This document shows positions 24,170 to 35,657 of a stretch of DNA of 64,000 nt, in pieces. Below the pieces are notes generated by a model. It saw only the letters and a list, made by a program, of their open reading frames with translations. It had not been told where the DNA came from and searched no databases. The position numbers and the translations under genes are program-made. Position 1 is the stretch's first letter. Each line of letters begins with the position of its first letter. This DNA comes from Isoetes taiwanensis (Eukaryota; Streptophyta; Lycopodiopsida; Isoetales; Isoetaceae): contig JAJEKV010000052.1 in assembly GCA_021234155.1 (NCBI GenBank), positions 8,579,358-8,643,357 of the forward strand, read 5' to 3'.

Positions 24170-25340
24170 ATATCAAAGTCATATTCTTCGAGGAACTCCA
24201 TCCATCTCCGCTGCCTCGAGATTAAGGTGTGGTTGCGTGAATACATATTGGAGGCTCGATGGTCGGTATCCAATTGGAACTTCCTTCCCAAGAGATAATG
24301 CCTCCATATTCTTAATGCCCCCGACAACCGCAAGCAACTCCTGATCGTAAGTTGGGTAGCGTCCCTGGCCGCTCATCTTCCCCGAATCATACGCTACCAC
24401 ACGCTCTTCTTGCATAAGCACCGCACCAGTAGCTATCTTACTCGCATCCGATGCTACAAGCTTATCTTTCTCCCGGTCCGGGGGTTAAGATCGGGCTGTT
24501 GTTAAAGCTTCCTTCAACAATTCAACCCCTTTTGGGCTTTCTTGTGCCAATGCTCTACCCAATCTTTCACCCTTCTCTCGCCCCTCGCCGTCTGTTAATC
24601 CGGGCTGCTATCTTAGCAAAGTTCTTTACTTAACTTCCTCAGAGTACCGCTAGGCCGAGGAAACTTCTGACTTCATGCACATTCTTCGGCCGCCGCCACC
24701 GAATGACGGCTTCAATCTTGGCGGGGTCCGTTGAGATGCCTTCTCACGAGATCACATGACCTAGATATTCCACCTTTTCTCAAGGCGGCGACACTTCGAC
24801 AACTTGGCGCATAACCGGTGCCTCTTCAACTTTTCTAGCACCCTTCTCAAGTGTTGTAATGCGTGCTCTTCAAGGGATCTGCTATACACCAAAATGTCGC
24901 AAAAGAAAACAATCACAAAGGTGTCCAGAACTCCCGAAGATATCGCTCATGAGCCTCATGAACGCTAAGGGGGCATTTGATAAGCCGAAAGGCATTACCG
25001 CGGAACTCATAATGCCCATACCGCTGCTCAAGGCGGTCTTATGGATGTCTTCTTCCTTTATCCCGATCCGATGATAACCTCGACCTTAAGTCGATTTTGG
25101 AGAAGATCTTTGCACCTTGGAGCTGATCCATCAAGTCGCCCGATCTTGGAAGCGATACTTGTTCTTAATGGTGTGCTTATTCAACTGCCTATAGTCTATG
25201 CACATTCTCAAAGATCCATCCTTCTTCTTGACAAAAAAGAATGGGCGCCCAAACGGCGGTAGACACTAGGTCTAATGAAACCTAGGTCGAAAGCAGCCCC
25301 GCAAATCGCTTCTTCAAATCCGATAACTCCCGTGTTGTCA
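24170..25340 (-). pseudogene. Gypsy reverse transcriptase and RNase H relic
   Basis: The frame 24421-24179 encodes RNase H sequence: VVAYDSGKMSGQ, RYPTYDQELLAVV and LQYVFTQPHLNLEA, close to the usual K-S-L-x-Y-x-F-T-Q-P pattern. The region 25340-24480 encodes reverse transcriptase in several frames. Recoverable pieces include the area equivalent to the finger and palm strands, but no single frame carries the whole YXDD region. Frameshifts fall next to expected CAG/CTG codons, so some may be sequencing error. Confidence 0.75.
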
Positions 25341-26010
25341 TTCTATATGGAGCCTTGCTTGTTGGCTTTGTTCCCGGTTCGAAAGTGCTATCTCGCACTC
25401 GACTCCCCTATAAGGAGGGGAGCCGCTTGATCTCATCCGAAAGAGGTCATGGAACTCCGTGATTAGCCGAGATACTTGCTTCGCAACTTGTCGAGCGCTG
25501 TTGTCTTTTTGCTTCCTTCCGATTCGCTCACTAATCTCAAGCTTGAAGATGTATGCCACTTGCTCACTCTTGATGCACTTGAACAGTTGCTTAGAAGACA
25601 TGCACCGCATGATGGGAACAACTTCCTTACCTGTTATCTCAATGATCTTGCCGCCGGGCGCTGGGAAGGTCACCTTCCGCTTCCACAACCGATAATGGCC
25701 CCTCGCTGCCCAAGGTACTCCATTCCTATGATCAAGTCATACTTTCCAATGCCCATTACTTCTGCTCCCATCCGATATTAATCCCCGGGTAAGTCGATGT
25801 CGGTTAATTCTCTTGCCCGCCGCCCTTTTTTTACCGCACCACTTGCTAAAACAACGGGTCTTGGTTTTGACTTTAGCGGCTTCAACTTCAACATCCGAAC
25901 CATTCTGGGGATGCAAAGTTATGGCTACTTCCCCGAGTCTATCAAGACTATGAAGGACTTAGCTTTAGCCTTCCCTACCGTGGAAATTACCTTATAATCG
26001 GCTCTCTGCT
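25338..26010 (-). pseudogene. Gypsy aspartic protease and linker relic
   Basis: On the minus strand near 25970-25930 the piece SFIVLIDSG matches the retropepsin active-site loop. About 25725-25750 gives YDLIIGMEYLG, the later conserved strand of the family (D-L-I-L-G-M-D-W-L type). The frame 25688-25338 continues with a linker before reverse transcriptase, ending IEL-like. Stops occur within it. Confidence 0.7.
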
Positions 26011-26459
26011 TGCTCAGATCTATTGCGCAAAGATGTGACACTCACCCTGAATGTAGTCGCTGGCCTCTTCGCCGCCGCCGTCCGGCCAGGGCGCCCCAAT
26101 CTCCCAACTCCGCTAGAGCCGCACTCATGACGTAGGGGCGCTTTGGTTGTCCTATGGCCCGGCTGGAAGCACCCGAAGTAAACCGCTTTTTTCTATGCAC
26201 TCCGCTGCCTCTTTTCCTTGGGCATCGCTTTGCAAAAGGATTGCACCGCTTTGGAGTAGTTTGACTTCTCCCCGCTTGTCCTTGAAGGACACCTGCTTCT
26301 TCTCCCCGCCGCTTCCCCGGTTCCCACCATATTGGGTTCTAGCCGACCTGGACCGCTGCCCCGGGCTATAGCTTCCCTCGTCAGCCTTTGCCTTTCTCCC
26401 CCGAAGTAGTGCCGCTTTGTGCCCGCTATTCGAGGTCCCGTCCCACCGCAAGCTTATAG

Positions 26460-27370
26460 CCTTGGATTCTCGCTCGATATCGTCCTAGGGTTTATTGCTC
26501 TCACAAGCTTGCGGATCTCCTCATTCAGCCCCTCGATATAGCTTTCATCGCATGCTTCTCTCCCAACTTCGCACATACAACCTTAGCCTCATGAATTCCT
26601 CTCAGATATTTCTGAACTGATTTGTTGCCTTGTCGCAACCGTAAAAACTGGCCGCATCATGCCGACTTATGTTCCCTTGAACGTAATGGCGCTTTGAAGG
26701 CTTTAGCAAACTTTCTCGAACTTACAAGCATCCCCGCTAAGCCGTGTGCCTTTGCATACCCCTTCCACCAAATCCGAAGCGGCTCCTTTCAAGTTGGCTG
26801 TTGCAACTCGCTTTGTCCTTATCCTTCATGCCATAAGCATTTCCGACTTTCGCCATCTCGTCCCAAACCATGCCTCTCTTCCAAGCCTGACTGTTTCTCC
26901 CCGAGAACTGTTCCCAGCTCCTGCCTTCCATACATTGCCCAAAGGGGAATCTACCTTCTTCTGGTAGTCGGAGGCCCCGTATCTCTTTGTCGCCCCTTCC
27001 GGCTCGGCTCCGCCTTTTCTCCGTTTCGCCTCGAAAGCCTGCTTCTTCCTCTTCCTCGAAGCCTGAGTCCGAAGTTCGAACTTGAGCTCGAAGATTCCTG
27101 ACCGGGGATCTCCCCTTCTTGCTCCTCTTCTTGTCCCTTCCTTCCCTCCGAGCCGATGCTTGCGAATCGAGCATTGCCCACCGAACCCACTCCCTCGCTT
27201 GCACCTGGACAAGAATGCCTTTATCCGCTCAGATCCGGCCCTCATCCGGGCTATCTCCCCGCCTGGGGTCATGGGTTCCCTATCTTCAAATAGGTTCCTT
27301 GCCGGGGTGGTCTCAAGGGTTTGCTCTTCTATAAGGTCTCGCAGCTTGTCGCTCCTCAAGCTTTAGCCCC
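26460..27370 (-). pseudogene. Gypsy gag relic
   Basis: The frame 27359-26826 is rich in Arg and Glu and starts MRSDKLRDLIEEQTLETTP, a plausible gag amino end. Broken frames at 26700-26460 carry a gag-like helical segment. A zinc knuckle could not be found with confidence. The assignment rests mainly on position upstream of protease. Confidence 0.5.
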
Positions 27371-27399
27371 TCTAGCTGCATCCACAAGTGATTAATGGC

Positions 27400-29210
27400 T
27401 ATATGGTTAGTTCCATTTGTTTTCTTGCATTGTTTATGTTTGTTGGTATAATTGTGGGGCAAAATACATCAACAAAACATTTAAAGTGCAAAGCAGAATT
27501 GTATTTATATATCATGTAATATTTTAGATACAAAAAGTCTCCGGATCAAGAGTCTAACTAGTCTTGAAATCGCCGGTAAGAAGGGTTGTCTTCAAGAAAC
27601 TTCTTAACTTGGGCCGCCCCTACCGAAAGTGACCCAAGTTCCCCGATGATGCTTGCCGGGCGAGCCTCCCCGGATGGCTCTCACCGTGTCTTCTACTCAA
27701 GGGTCGGATGTAAGGGCCGCAGCCATCGCTAATCTCCCCGACGTTCTGGTGGGGATGGCGTCGAAGAGGTCAAGTGCCATTGCCCTCTTGACTAAGACAA
27801 AGATAGTCGACATTTGTCGCTATTCGAGCATGCTTGCCGGCTCGAGAGTGCAATCAGCATAAACACTCCTTCTTCGCCCCTAGATCGAACTTGCGGTGAA
27901 TTACCGCTATTCTCCCATCCATCGCGGGTAAGTAGTACCGGCGACCAATCGCTGTGTGTCGCCCGAAGCTTCTCCGCTTGTTTGGCCTCCAAATTGTCAG
28001 GCACCAACAGTACTTCGCCGACCTCTGCGAGCGGTGAGCTCCTCCTGTAGTCTTCAATTGTGCGGTCGAGCCTCCCCGAGGTCGATTCCTTCTCCTTTTG
28101 GCAAGGGTGATATTGAAGGACCCGCATTAGGATACTCGTGGGTCTTCCCACGGATCCCCATCTGCTCTTGGAGGGCGAGGAACTCCTCCTCCTCATGGCA
28201 GCCCCCCGCCGGCCCATCAATTGCCTTATGCCGCCAGAGGGCCCGATATCGGAGGTCGCCTCCCCTGTGGTAGGTGTCTGACTCCCTCACTTGAAGCGGG
28301 AAGTTCGATGCTCCCCGACGATGAAGTCGCCCGTGCCGGGTTCCGCTGCAGCTTGGTGGAGCAGTTCGTCTAACCTGAGCTCCCTCTCCCCGCATTCGGG
28401 AGGTTCTCGATGTCGCCGAGGAGTAGATACTCCTCTCCGCCGATGATGATAGGGGCTAGGCTTGTGATGCCTAGCCCGAGTGGGGAGCAACTCGATGCCC
28501 CGCTGCTCGCTCGGGAAATTGATCAGCTCCTGCTCTCCTTGGCGCCGCTTCTTCGTCCGAAGTCGAGCTCCGGTATCCTTCGCCGTCCGACTCTTCTTCA
28601 TCCTCTCTTGCTTCCTGCTCTTGTTGATACCGCAGCAAAGATTTGCTCTTCCTCCTCCTTTCAGCCTATGGGGTCTACCTCCATCTGGAGGGATAGAGGT
28701 TGCCCCCATCTGGTTCTCCCGCCATGGGATAAGAAGATGGCTAGGGCGGCGGTAAGAGAAGTACTTGGTCCCGCTGGCTCGTCGTGACCATGTAATCGGG
28801 TAGCCTCTCGCTTTATTTATTAGTCAAGTACTTGGCGATGTTGGGGACATCGCCAAGGCCGCTTGAAGGGATGGGCGGGGAACGGTATCCTATGCAAGGG
28901 GGACTTGGACAAGGGAGGGTCCTACCCTAGCCTGAAATTCCGCTAGCACCGCCTATATGTCGGGTTGCATTCAACCGAGCTTGATGTCAATTTCTTTCAC
29001 AAAGACTTGGAAGATGTCGCTGACATCCGCCAAGCAGGCATGGGCACCGGGCGCCGCACTCATCGCCTCAAATCAGCAAAGGGCCATTGATCTAGCAAGG
29101 AAGGGAGTATCAAACGGATGCGTAAGCCCTCGTGGAGCCGAAAGATCGCCAAGCAAAGGGGGGAGCGAATTTGCGTGGTACCAATTGAGAAATGGGGAAC
29201 TTATTTATAG
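27400..29210 (-). other. Gypsy leader module B: TATA-like box, broken ORFs, AT-rich end
   Basis: On the minus strand a CTATAAATA box (29202-29210) precedes a region with open frames (from an ATG at 29063 to about 27590) and then an AT-rich tail (27560-27400). Frames 28709-28287 and 28220-27792 are basic and proline-rich and belong to no family I recognise. One stretch, VLLVPDNLEAKQAEKLR, looks coding. The module lies between the primer site and gag. Its layout parallels module A (29690-31190). Confidence 0.4.
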
Positions 29211-29399
29211 GAAAGGGAAAACCCTAATTTTTGGAAGACTTAGAATTTATCGATTAGGCAATTCTAACCTATTAAGTGATGCAATTGCAAGTTTGAAGTA
29301 TATTTCTAGGGCTTGAGCATGCTAAGGAGAGCTACCAACTTATTGTGCAATTTGGAGATCATTTAGTGAAGAAATGGTACGGGGTCTCACGCGCTATAC

Positions 29400-29648
29400 C
29401 AGCCCGATTCCTAAAATGTAGAAATCATTCCCGGCGCCGACGCAGGAGACATGGGTCCTAATTGGGCTAGGATTACTCAATTTAGGTGATCTAAGGTCGT
29501 AATTTACTAAACTCATCGAAGTTAGCGTAATTGACCCCTTACTTGGTCGATTTGGAGCTGTTTTGGGCATTTTTACATGGTTCACATCGCTATGTTCCAG
29601 CCCGATTTCTAAAATGTAGAAATCATCCCGGCGCGACGCGGTGAGACA
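29400..29648 (-). promoter_or_regulatory. Duplicated upstream motif of module B
   Basis: Two copies of a roughly 50-bp motif (29400-29450 and 29599-29648) share AGCCCGATTYCTAAAATGTA and a GGCGCGACG-like end. Its centre TTCTAAAATGTAGAA is an imperfect palindrome. The copies are 199 bp apart and lie upstream of the TATA-like box at 29202 on the minus strand. Two further copies stand in the same relation to module A. Confidence 0.55.
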
Positions 29649-29689
29649 TCGCCTCAATTTTGCTCAAAACTCCAATTTAATTGAAACAA

Positions 29690-31190
29690 AAGCTAGGATC
29701 GATATCTTGACCTATTTAAACAAGGTTTAACACTTTATTTACACAAAAATTTCTTTATATTAACAAAATTTTTCCAGCTTATTTACAAAACTCAAGGTCG
29801 TTTCGCCCTTGATGTGCCCGGGTAAGATACATATCCCGCCTCATGAGGGTAACCCTTTCGCAACCAACCGTGCGGCAGCCGCTGAATCTTCAAAATGTTT
29901 CACTAAGTGGGCTTCTCGCCGCTTTTGCAAACACAAAGAACATCTCGCCTCGCCACGCCAAGATGTCCGTGTTGTATTCTTGAATGACTTCGCGACCAGA
30001 CGCCGAACGGGCGCCGGGAATCAGAGTCCGAACTCTTCCGAAGTGGCGGATCTCCTTGAGTGCCCCCCGCCTTCCTCCTCGCTTCTTCTTGCTCCGCTTC
30101 TTCCCGTGCTCGTGGGGGCTTGGGCTTTGGTGGAGGTGGCTTTAGTGTGTCCGGCTCTTCGCCGGGTGCCCGCCAATCGTTCTCACCAAGTGCTCCCCGG
30201 TAATAGGTGTTGTAGGCCTCCCACTTCGCCATATATATGTGGGTTCTCCTCGATCCTCTTCTCGATAGACCTTTAAGGGGTCTATCACATAGGCTTCCCC
30301 GCGTCGTGGGGTCTTGACTCTATCCCACGCCGGGAAATGGTGGGGCTTTCCGCCACCCGGCCTCCTCCTCGCTCTTGGGCCGTCAGCTCGCTGTACCTCT
30401 TCCTCTACAACCGGGGCTTTGAAGAGCTTGCCCTGCCCATACGGCGTAAGACGTAGTCTTGGTCCGAATCGCTTGGTGTGGGCGGGTCTCCCCCCCGACG
30501 GCTCGTTGATGACAAGGTTCTCTCGCCCTCTTCCCAACCTTGACCAGCTTCTTCTTGCTTGCGCCTTTGATGGCCTTGGCCCTCCTCTTCTTGGATCCGG
30601 CCGTCTTCCTGATCCTTTTGATCTCTGCTCCGTGGCTGTTTGACCATTATTTGTGGGCCCAGGCGTGCTGGGTCGGCCTCTTCCTCGGGGGTGAGTTGCG
30701 GTTCTTTGCTCCTCTCCTACACACTCCTCCCGCAGGTGGATCTCAGCTTGGGGTTGTTCTTGGCCTATTGGTGGGTTCGCTGTTCCCTCTTTGCTCCTCC
30801 ACAGTGGGTTGGCTGACCCCCAGTGTTACTCTGCTGCTCAAGCTTCACCCTCTGCGGTGCAATTTTAGATTTGAGGATCTAGCGTCCATGGCGTCTATCC
30901 AGGTCGTCCTCCAAGATCTCGTGCCAATTAGCTCGGTCCGACCACGATTCCTCATTTCGGCAGTCCGTCGGCGTGGAGAAAGCGTTCCCGAAAGAATCCT
31001 ATGAAAAGTAGGAACATTTGGCGTTGGAGGATCGAAAACCGGTGGGCTTCCTTACGGTCTGCGCCCGTCGCGGGCCATCATTTTTCTGGTTCGTCGATTG
31101 AGCTACGCTACGTAAGATCGCCTTTGACAATACGAGCCAAGTTCTCGTGAAGGACGGAAAATGGGAGGGGTCCAGCTCTATTTATAGGGC
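29690..31190 (-). other. Gypsy leader module A: TATA-like box, broken ORFs, AT-rich end
   Basis: A minus-strand CTATAAATAG box (31178-31187) precedes frames from an ATG at 30955 down to about 29820, then an AT-rich end (29810-29690). Frames 30537-30142 and 30232-29903 are rich in Arg, Gly and Pro, with PTYIWRSGRPTTP and LKPPPPKPKPPRAREEAEQ. I do not recognise the protein. It may be an additional ORF of the element or captured host DNA. The indels prevent a full reading. Confidence 0.4.
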
Positions 31191-31273
31191 CAATTTTAGG
31201 TCAACTTTTAAACTACCTTTTGGGTTGTCTAAGGCATCTAAAACACCTATTATAGGTTCACACACGCTGCGCC

Positions 31274-31511
31274 CAGCCCGATTCCTAGAATCTAGAAACC
31301 CGCCCCGGGCGCGACGTGGAGAGACATGGTGGGGCCCACTATTAAATTAACATGTAACATGCTAAATCTACTAATTCTTAGCTTAAATTTAGAATTATCA
31401 AGATATTTTACCGTAATTTACAACTTTTTGGTGTCAAAGTCGAATGTTCAAGACGCTTGCCGTTCCATTTCTAAAATGTAGAAATCATTCCCCGGCGCGA
31501 CGGTGAGACCA
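31274..31511 (-). promoter_or_regulatory. Duplicated upstream motif of module A
   Basis: Two more copies of the motif seen at 29400-29648, at 31274-31326 and 31459-31511, about 190 bp apart. They share CAGCCCGATTCCTA, TTCTAAAATGTAGAA and GGCGCGACG words with small differences. They lie between the primer site and the TATA-like box of module A. Confidence 0.55.
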
Positions 31512-31693
31512 CCCTACTTTTTGATGTTGGCTCATCAATTTTTAGTCTTTTTACGCTTCTATTCATTTTAACTGTTACTAGCTTAGTGATGAACTACAAA
31601 AATGAGAAAAAAATTTCTCATTTTTCGAGGTTTGAGGATCCTATCAAGTTAGTGCTATCGGAACATGGCCGCTTTTGCTCTTGGTCTCCAAGA

Positions 31694-31709
31694 ACATAGC
31701 TCGATACCA
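31694..31709 (-). other. Primer binding site, initiator-Met tRNA-like
   Basis: On the element strand TGGTATCGAGCTATGT directly follows the 5' LTR. The plant initiator-Met primer site is usually TGGTATCAGAGC, so one base is missing after TGGTATC. This fixes the element's orientation as minus. Confidence 0.75.
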
Positions 31710-31710
31710 C

Positions 31711-33408
31711 CGCGGACGTCCCCTCTACTGCATACGGTGCCCTCACCGTGATACAAACAGGAGTTCATCCCCATACCAGCTCCATGCTAATACAGGGCCC
31801 TCCACATGACACCGCAAACCGTGGACGGGTTCCAAAGGGAAGAGTGGAAGGGTCATTGCACCCCGCCTCCCCTCGTGGCCTACCTAGTCAGCAGAAGCGT
31901 AAACATACATGTCAAGAGTACATACATCAACATCATATGACCATCACGGGCGGATGGTCCTCCACATATCCGCATAGACAAAGATCAAGACATCACATAG
32001 GGAATCCTACCCAAGGCTCGCATAATGTGGATGGACCGACAAGCTTGGGTCTCCGTGAGTTCATTGCGCATGTAATTCATGGCAATGGATTTGGCTGGCA
32101 TAAGAACATGGCCTAGGGTTGTCCACTCCATCCGCCCCTCCCCGCGCACACTTTGCGTAGTAGGCTGAAAAGTGTTGGGACCTCGATCAGTCCTCACGGA
32201 TGCATAGCCGAGGGGGCTATATCCCCGGGTTACATCTCCCCCTGCCCGATGGGGCAGTAGGGATCTCTCCCTCCGTGATCTACAATGCCACTAAGGTGAC
32301 TAGAGGGCCACCGCCAGTATTCGACTTGAACTTAATGGAAGGTCATATTCACCACCTCACGAAAGTGTGAGCCCATGCCTTGCCCACACGCTAGCGGGGC
32401 AAGCCATTAGACCTAGTCACGCTGGACTCTACAGCAGCACTAACACACCATAGGGGTCGCTCAAGAGTCAACATGAACCTCCTTATAAGCCGGGCCTCGC
32501 CCCTTCACCCACAAACTGTGTGTGGCTCTTGTGCACAGTGCCGCATCTACAAGGTGCTAGAGAGGCTACTCTAGGAGCATCAACTACAAAGCTTTAGGTC
32601 TCTACCCCCCTTCCCAATACAAGGAGTTCACAGAGATACATCATCCATATACATCACGTAAGAACTAAAGAACAAGATCTAATCTATATCATAGAGTTAG
32701 GTTCTTTAGTTAGAATCGCTATCTAGAGTTCTAGAGGGTCTGCTATGGGCAATCTAATAGGCTAAACCCTACCGATTCAATGCCTAAAATAGGGTTTAGA
32801 CTATCTAATTGGCCAAATACCCGATCCTTGAGGGGCTCCTCCCGACCGAGCTCCCGACCATCCCGCTGGAAACGCCAATCTCGAGGAACTAAGGATGCAA
32901 TTCTCCCCAGTGCAGAAGTTCGATGCGGTTTTTGGCTGCTGAGGCAGCCAAAACAGAGTTCTAAAGCCCTAAAAATCGAAAATTAGGTTAGTTAGGGTTT
33001 CCAACCCTATATAGACAAGGGGGGTGGCTAGGGTTTCCAATTATCCCCTTTTGGCATGTGGGATAATTGGTAATGGGCCCACTTGCCTTTAAGGGCTAGG
33101 TGGCCAAATGTGCCCACATGGAAATGTGTGCACATTAATGAATGTGTACATTGGAAAATGTGCACATTAATTGCACCTATGGGTATGGCCCACTTGGCAT
33201 CAAGTGGCCACATGGAAATGTGTGCCCACATTAATGTGTACATTGGAAAATGTGCGCATTAATACTAATGCACATTCTTAGCAAGTTGCCACCTAGGGGC
33301 TACCCACTTGGCTATACGTTGGCGTACACGTCAATCGGGGTGGCGTGTACGCGTGACGTGGCAGTACAATATACGTCCTGGGAGCGTATACTGTGCTGGA
33401 ACGTCACA
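31711..33408 (-). repeat. 5' LTR of the Gypsy element
   Basis: 1698 bp, matching the LTR at 20023-21707. On the element strand it starts TGTGACGTTCC and carries the same duplicated U3 block (about 33115-33262). Differences between the LTRs are mostly clustered indels rather than transitions, many at CAG/CTG words. Confidence 0.88.
33008..33014 (-). promoter_or_regulatory. 5' LTR TATA box
   Basis: CTATATA on the element strand, downstream of the duplicated U3 block. The following GGAAACCCTAACTAACC stretch is a likely transcription start region. The same word occurs in the other LTR at 21311-21317. Confidence 0.5.
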
Positions 33409-34292
33409 CCTGCGGTAAAAAAACCTGTTTCCTATATTAAATTGAAGCTCATCTTTCTGGATCTGTTGGTATCTTGAGTTATTATTTTCATTCTTGTGCA
33501 CACTCTTGCCCAACACAGAATTTAAGTCAAAGATAATGAGCTTTCTCCCTGAATTCAGTGAGTATACATTGCTGAGTATACTTCAATTGAACTGAAGTTT
33601 CAGGAAAAATCATCAGTTTTGACAGTTTGTTCTACAATTCCTGTTAGCATGATGAGTATACTTGAATACACTTAGCTTGACTTGCAGATCTCATGCACGT
33701 GTGTAGTGCCTTCACCTGATGTCATCCTTGTGTATTCTATAGTGTAATCTATATATAGGTCCTTGTGTATTCTATAGTTATTATATAGTGCTTGGGATAG
33801 TAATCGATATATGGCTTGGGATTCTAGAGGTAAATCGTATAACAGTCAGCTTCATCAAATATAATTACAAGAAAGCTTCTTCCATATCAGATGAAAATGA
33901 AATCAATTTCGTTCAAACTGTAAAGGGTTGCAGAACATTCATGGAAATTTGAAAATCTGCTTGACATTCTTATGCTTTGTCCATGACTGAAAGATCATGT
34001 TTCTGCTATTCAGTTACTCGTAAAGAAATGCAAAAATGCAACAAACATGGAAAAACAAAAGGATATATAAATGTAAGTCTTACCTGAAATTATGAAAACG
34101 GGGTCTAAGATGGCAACTCAAAGTCTACAATCTCGCAAGATTTGCACTTCAGTTCTTCTACAAGGATCTGAAAGCAAGATCGTCTTTGGTTTGTTAAGAG
34201 ATTAAAAAAATGATAGTTCCTAATGCTATCTAGTATAGAGAGGATGATCTAACCTGCAGAAGAAGAGGAATTTATTATCAAGGCCACATGTA
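33409..34292. other. No gene recognised
   Basis: AT-rich sequence right of the Gypsy element with only short frames. A word GTAAAGAAATGCAAAAATGC near 34021 recurs near 34623, just after the 96-bp repeats. Confidence 0.4.
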
Positions 34293-34612
34293 AACTAGTT
34301 ATAGAACGATGAATGACATATGCTAGACAAACTCTATGTATCTAAATATTAGAATAAGGCTTCATGGTAGATGAATGGAATGTAAACGAACTAGTTATAG
34401 AACGATGAAGGACATACGCTAGACAAACTCTATGTATCTAAATATTAGAATCAGGCTTCATGGTAGATGAATGGAATGTAAACGAACTAGTTATAGAACG
34501 ATGAAGGACATACGCTAGACAAACTCTATGTATCTAAATATTAGAATAAGGCTTCATGGTAGATGAATGGAATGTAAACGAACTAGTTATAGAACGATGA
34601 AGGACATAGACA
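34293..34612 (+). repeat. 96-bp tandem repeat, 3.3 units
   Basis: Units start AACTAGTTATAGAACGATGA at 34293, 34389, 34485 and 34581, the last partial. Units 2 and 3 differ at one or two positions by eye, so the array expanded recently. Confidence 0.9.
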
Positions 34613-35006
34613 AGCCTTACTCGTAAAGAAATGCAAAAATGCAACAAACATGGAAATGCAAAAATGCAACAAAACATAGAACGATTTGGCCATGCCATAG
34701 CTAGGTTTGGAAGGAACCGAACTGATTGCAGAGGAAGAAGAGTCAGAACCATACAAAGAAAGCCGGATTTTTGCCCTAGCCGCTCCCTTTTTGCAAAAAA
34801 CTCGTGCTCTGTGCTCTGTTTTGGGCCTATTCGACTTAAACGAAAATAAACAGCCAAGAGAGAGTGTCCGGAATACGAGCAAGCATTCTCCCCCGCAGGC
34901 ATAACTTCCCAAGCACCGCTGGAATTTCCATGAATTTTCCTGATCGTAGATCAAATCCAACGATTGCAATGCTCACACCTACACAAAAATCCTAGCTGTC
35001 TGCAAC

Positions 35007-35039
35007 GTGGACACTCTAGAATTGCTTCAAAGTGTCCAC
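35007..35039. repeat. Perfect 9-bp hairpin
   Basis: GTGGACACT and AGTGTCCAC are separated by 15 bases. No T-run or gene is nearby, so a terminator role is not supported. It lies just before a hAT fragment. Confidence 0.5.
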
Positions 35040-35064
35040 TTGCGTTTGTGCAAACGTGCGAAAA

Positions 35065-35248
35065 AAAATGACAAGACAATTTAAGTTTCTAGCCTTTCAA
35101 ATGACAAATATATATTTTGATGGCCTTTCTGTATGATAGGCATTTGGTCATTGGCTACCTTTCATTTGCAGTACAAATTTTATTTTTGCTTGTTTTGACA
35201 GGCAAAAATGCCAAAAACAGGTGTGAAAGCCGTCAAATTTGAGCCCTG
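35065..35248 (+). mobile_element. hAT end fragment, same family as 11503-12581
   Basis: The stretch aligns with 12353-12581 and ends GCCGTCAAATTTGAGCCCTG (35229-35248), the family terminus. No matching left end is seen nearby, so it is truncated. The sequence right of the end begins ACCCATAT, which also occurs uninterrupted at about 57191. Confidence 0.75.
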
Positions 35249-35440
35249 ACCCATATGGATCGATTGGATGGGGATGGATGCCTGTCATGTTTGAACCAGG
35301 ATAATTCATATGGTTTAAACATGACGGTTGTTGACATATTGAGCCCTGACCCATATGGATCGATTGGATGGGGATGGATGCCTGTCATATTTGAACCAGG
35401 ATAATTCATATGGTTTAAACATGACGGTGGTTTACATATA
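35241..35440 (+). repeat. 100-bp tandem duplication including the hAT terminus
   Basis: Two units (35241-35340 and 35341-35440) both start GAGCCCTGACCCATATGG. The first 8 bases are the hAT end and the rest is flanking DNA. The duplication therefore happened after the hAT insertion. The flank is the same sequence that occurs at 57190-57295. Confidence 0.85.
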
Positions 35441-35657
35441 AGGCGCTCGACCAATATCTGAGAACTTTCTTGGGCGACAGAAGGACAAAAGTCCACCATA
35501 AGTGCCACTTTCAGCAAGTTTTATTGTATTATTTTGACTCAATGGACCATAGTTGTTTGGTGGTCTCGTCGCCTCGTGTTACCATGTATTCACTCACGCC
35601 ATTGAAATACGAAACCATCAGTATTAAAACCCCAAAGAGGTCCAGGGTTTTGTAGCT

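Larger units (their letters stand above)
20023..33408 (-). mobile_element. Ty3/Gypsy-type LTR retrotransposon with extra leader modules
   Basis: Two LTRs (20023-21707 and 31711-33408, both TG...CA on the element strand apart from one substitution) enclose minus-strand coding relics. The order from right to left is primer site, two unassigned modules, gag, protease, RT, RNase H and integrase. Integrase after RNase H is the Gypsy order. Frames are broken by many indels, several at CAG/CTG sites. The 5 bp outside the LTRs do not match (CTCTT against CCTGC), so no target duplication is seen. At 13.4 kb it is large, mainly because of about 4.3 kb of leader DNA between the primer site and gag. Confidence 0.88.

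Noticed and set aside
26622-27366. Plus-strand Ser/Pro-rich frames resembling a secreted protein
   Set aside because: They are antisense to gag and protease relics and have no homologous motif.
22183-31004. Many 60-150 codon plus-strand frames
   Set aside because: The minus strand carries the Gypsy domains. The GC-rich reading makes long chance frames on the other strand, and none shows a known domain.
34293-34612. Possible CRISPR-like array
   Set aside because: The 96-bp units are uniform tandem copies with no spacer variation, and the organism is a eukaryote.
35007-35039. Possible terminator hairpin
   Set aside because: No T-run or neighbouring transcription unit; an isolated inverted repeat.
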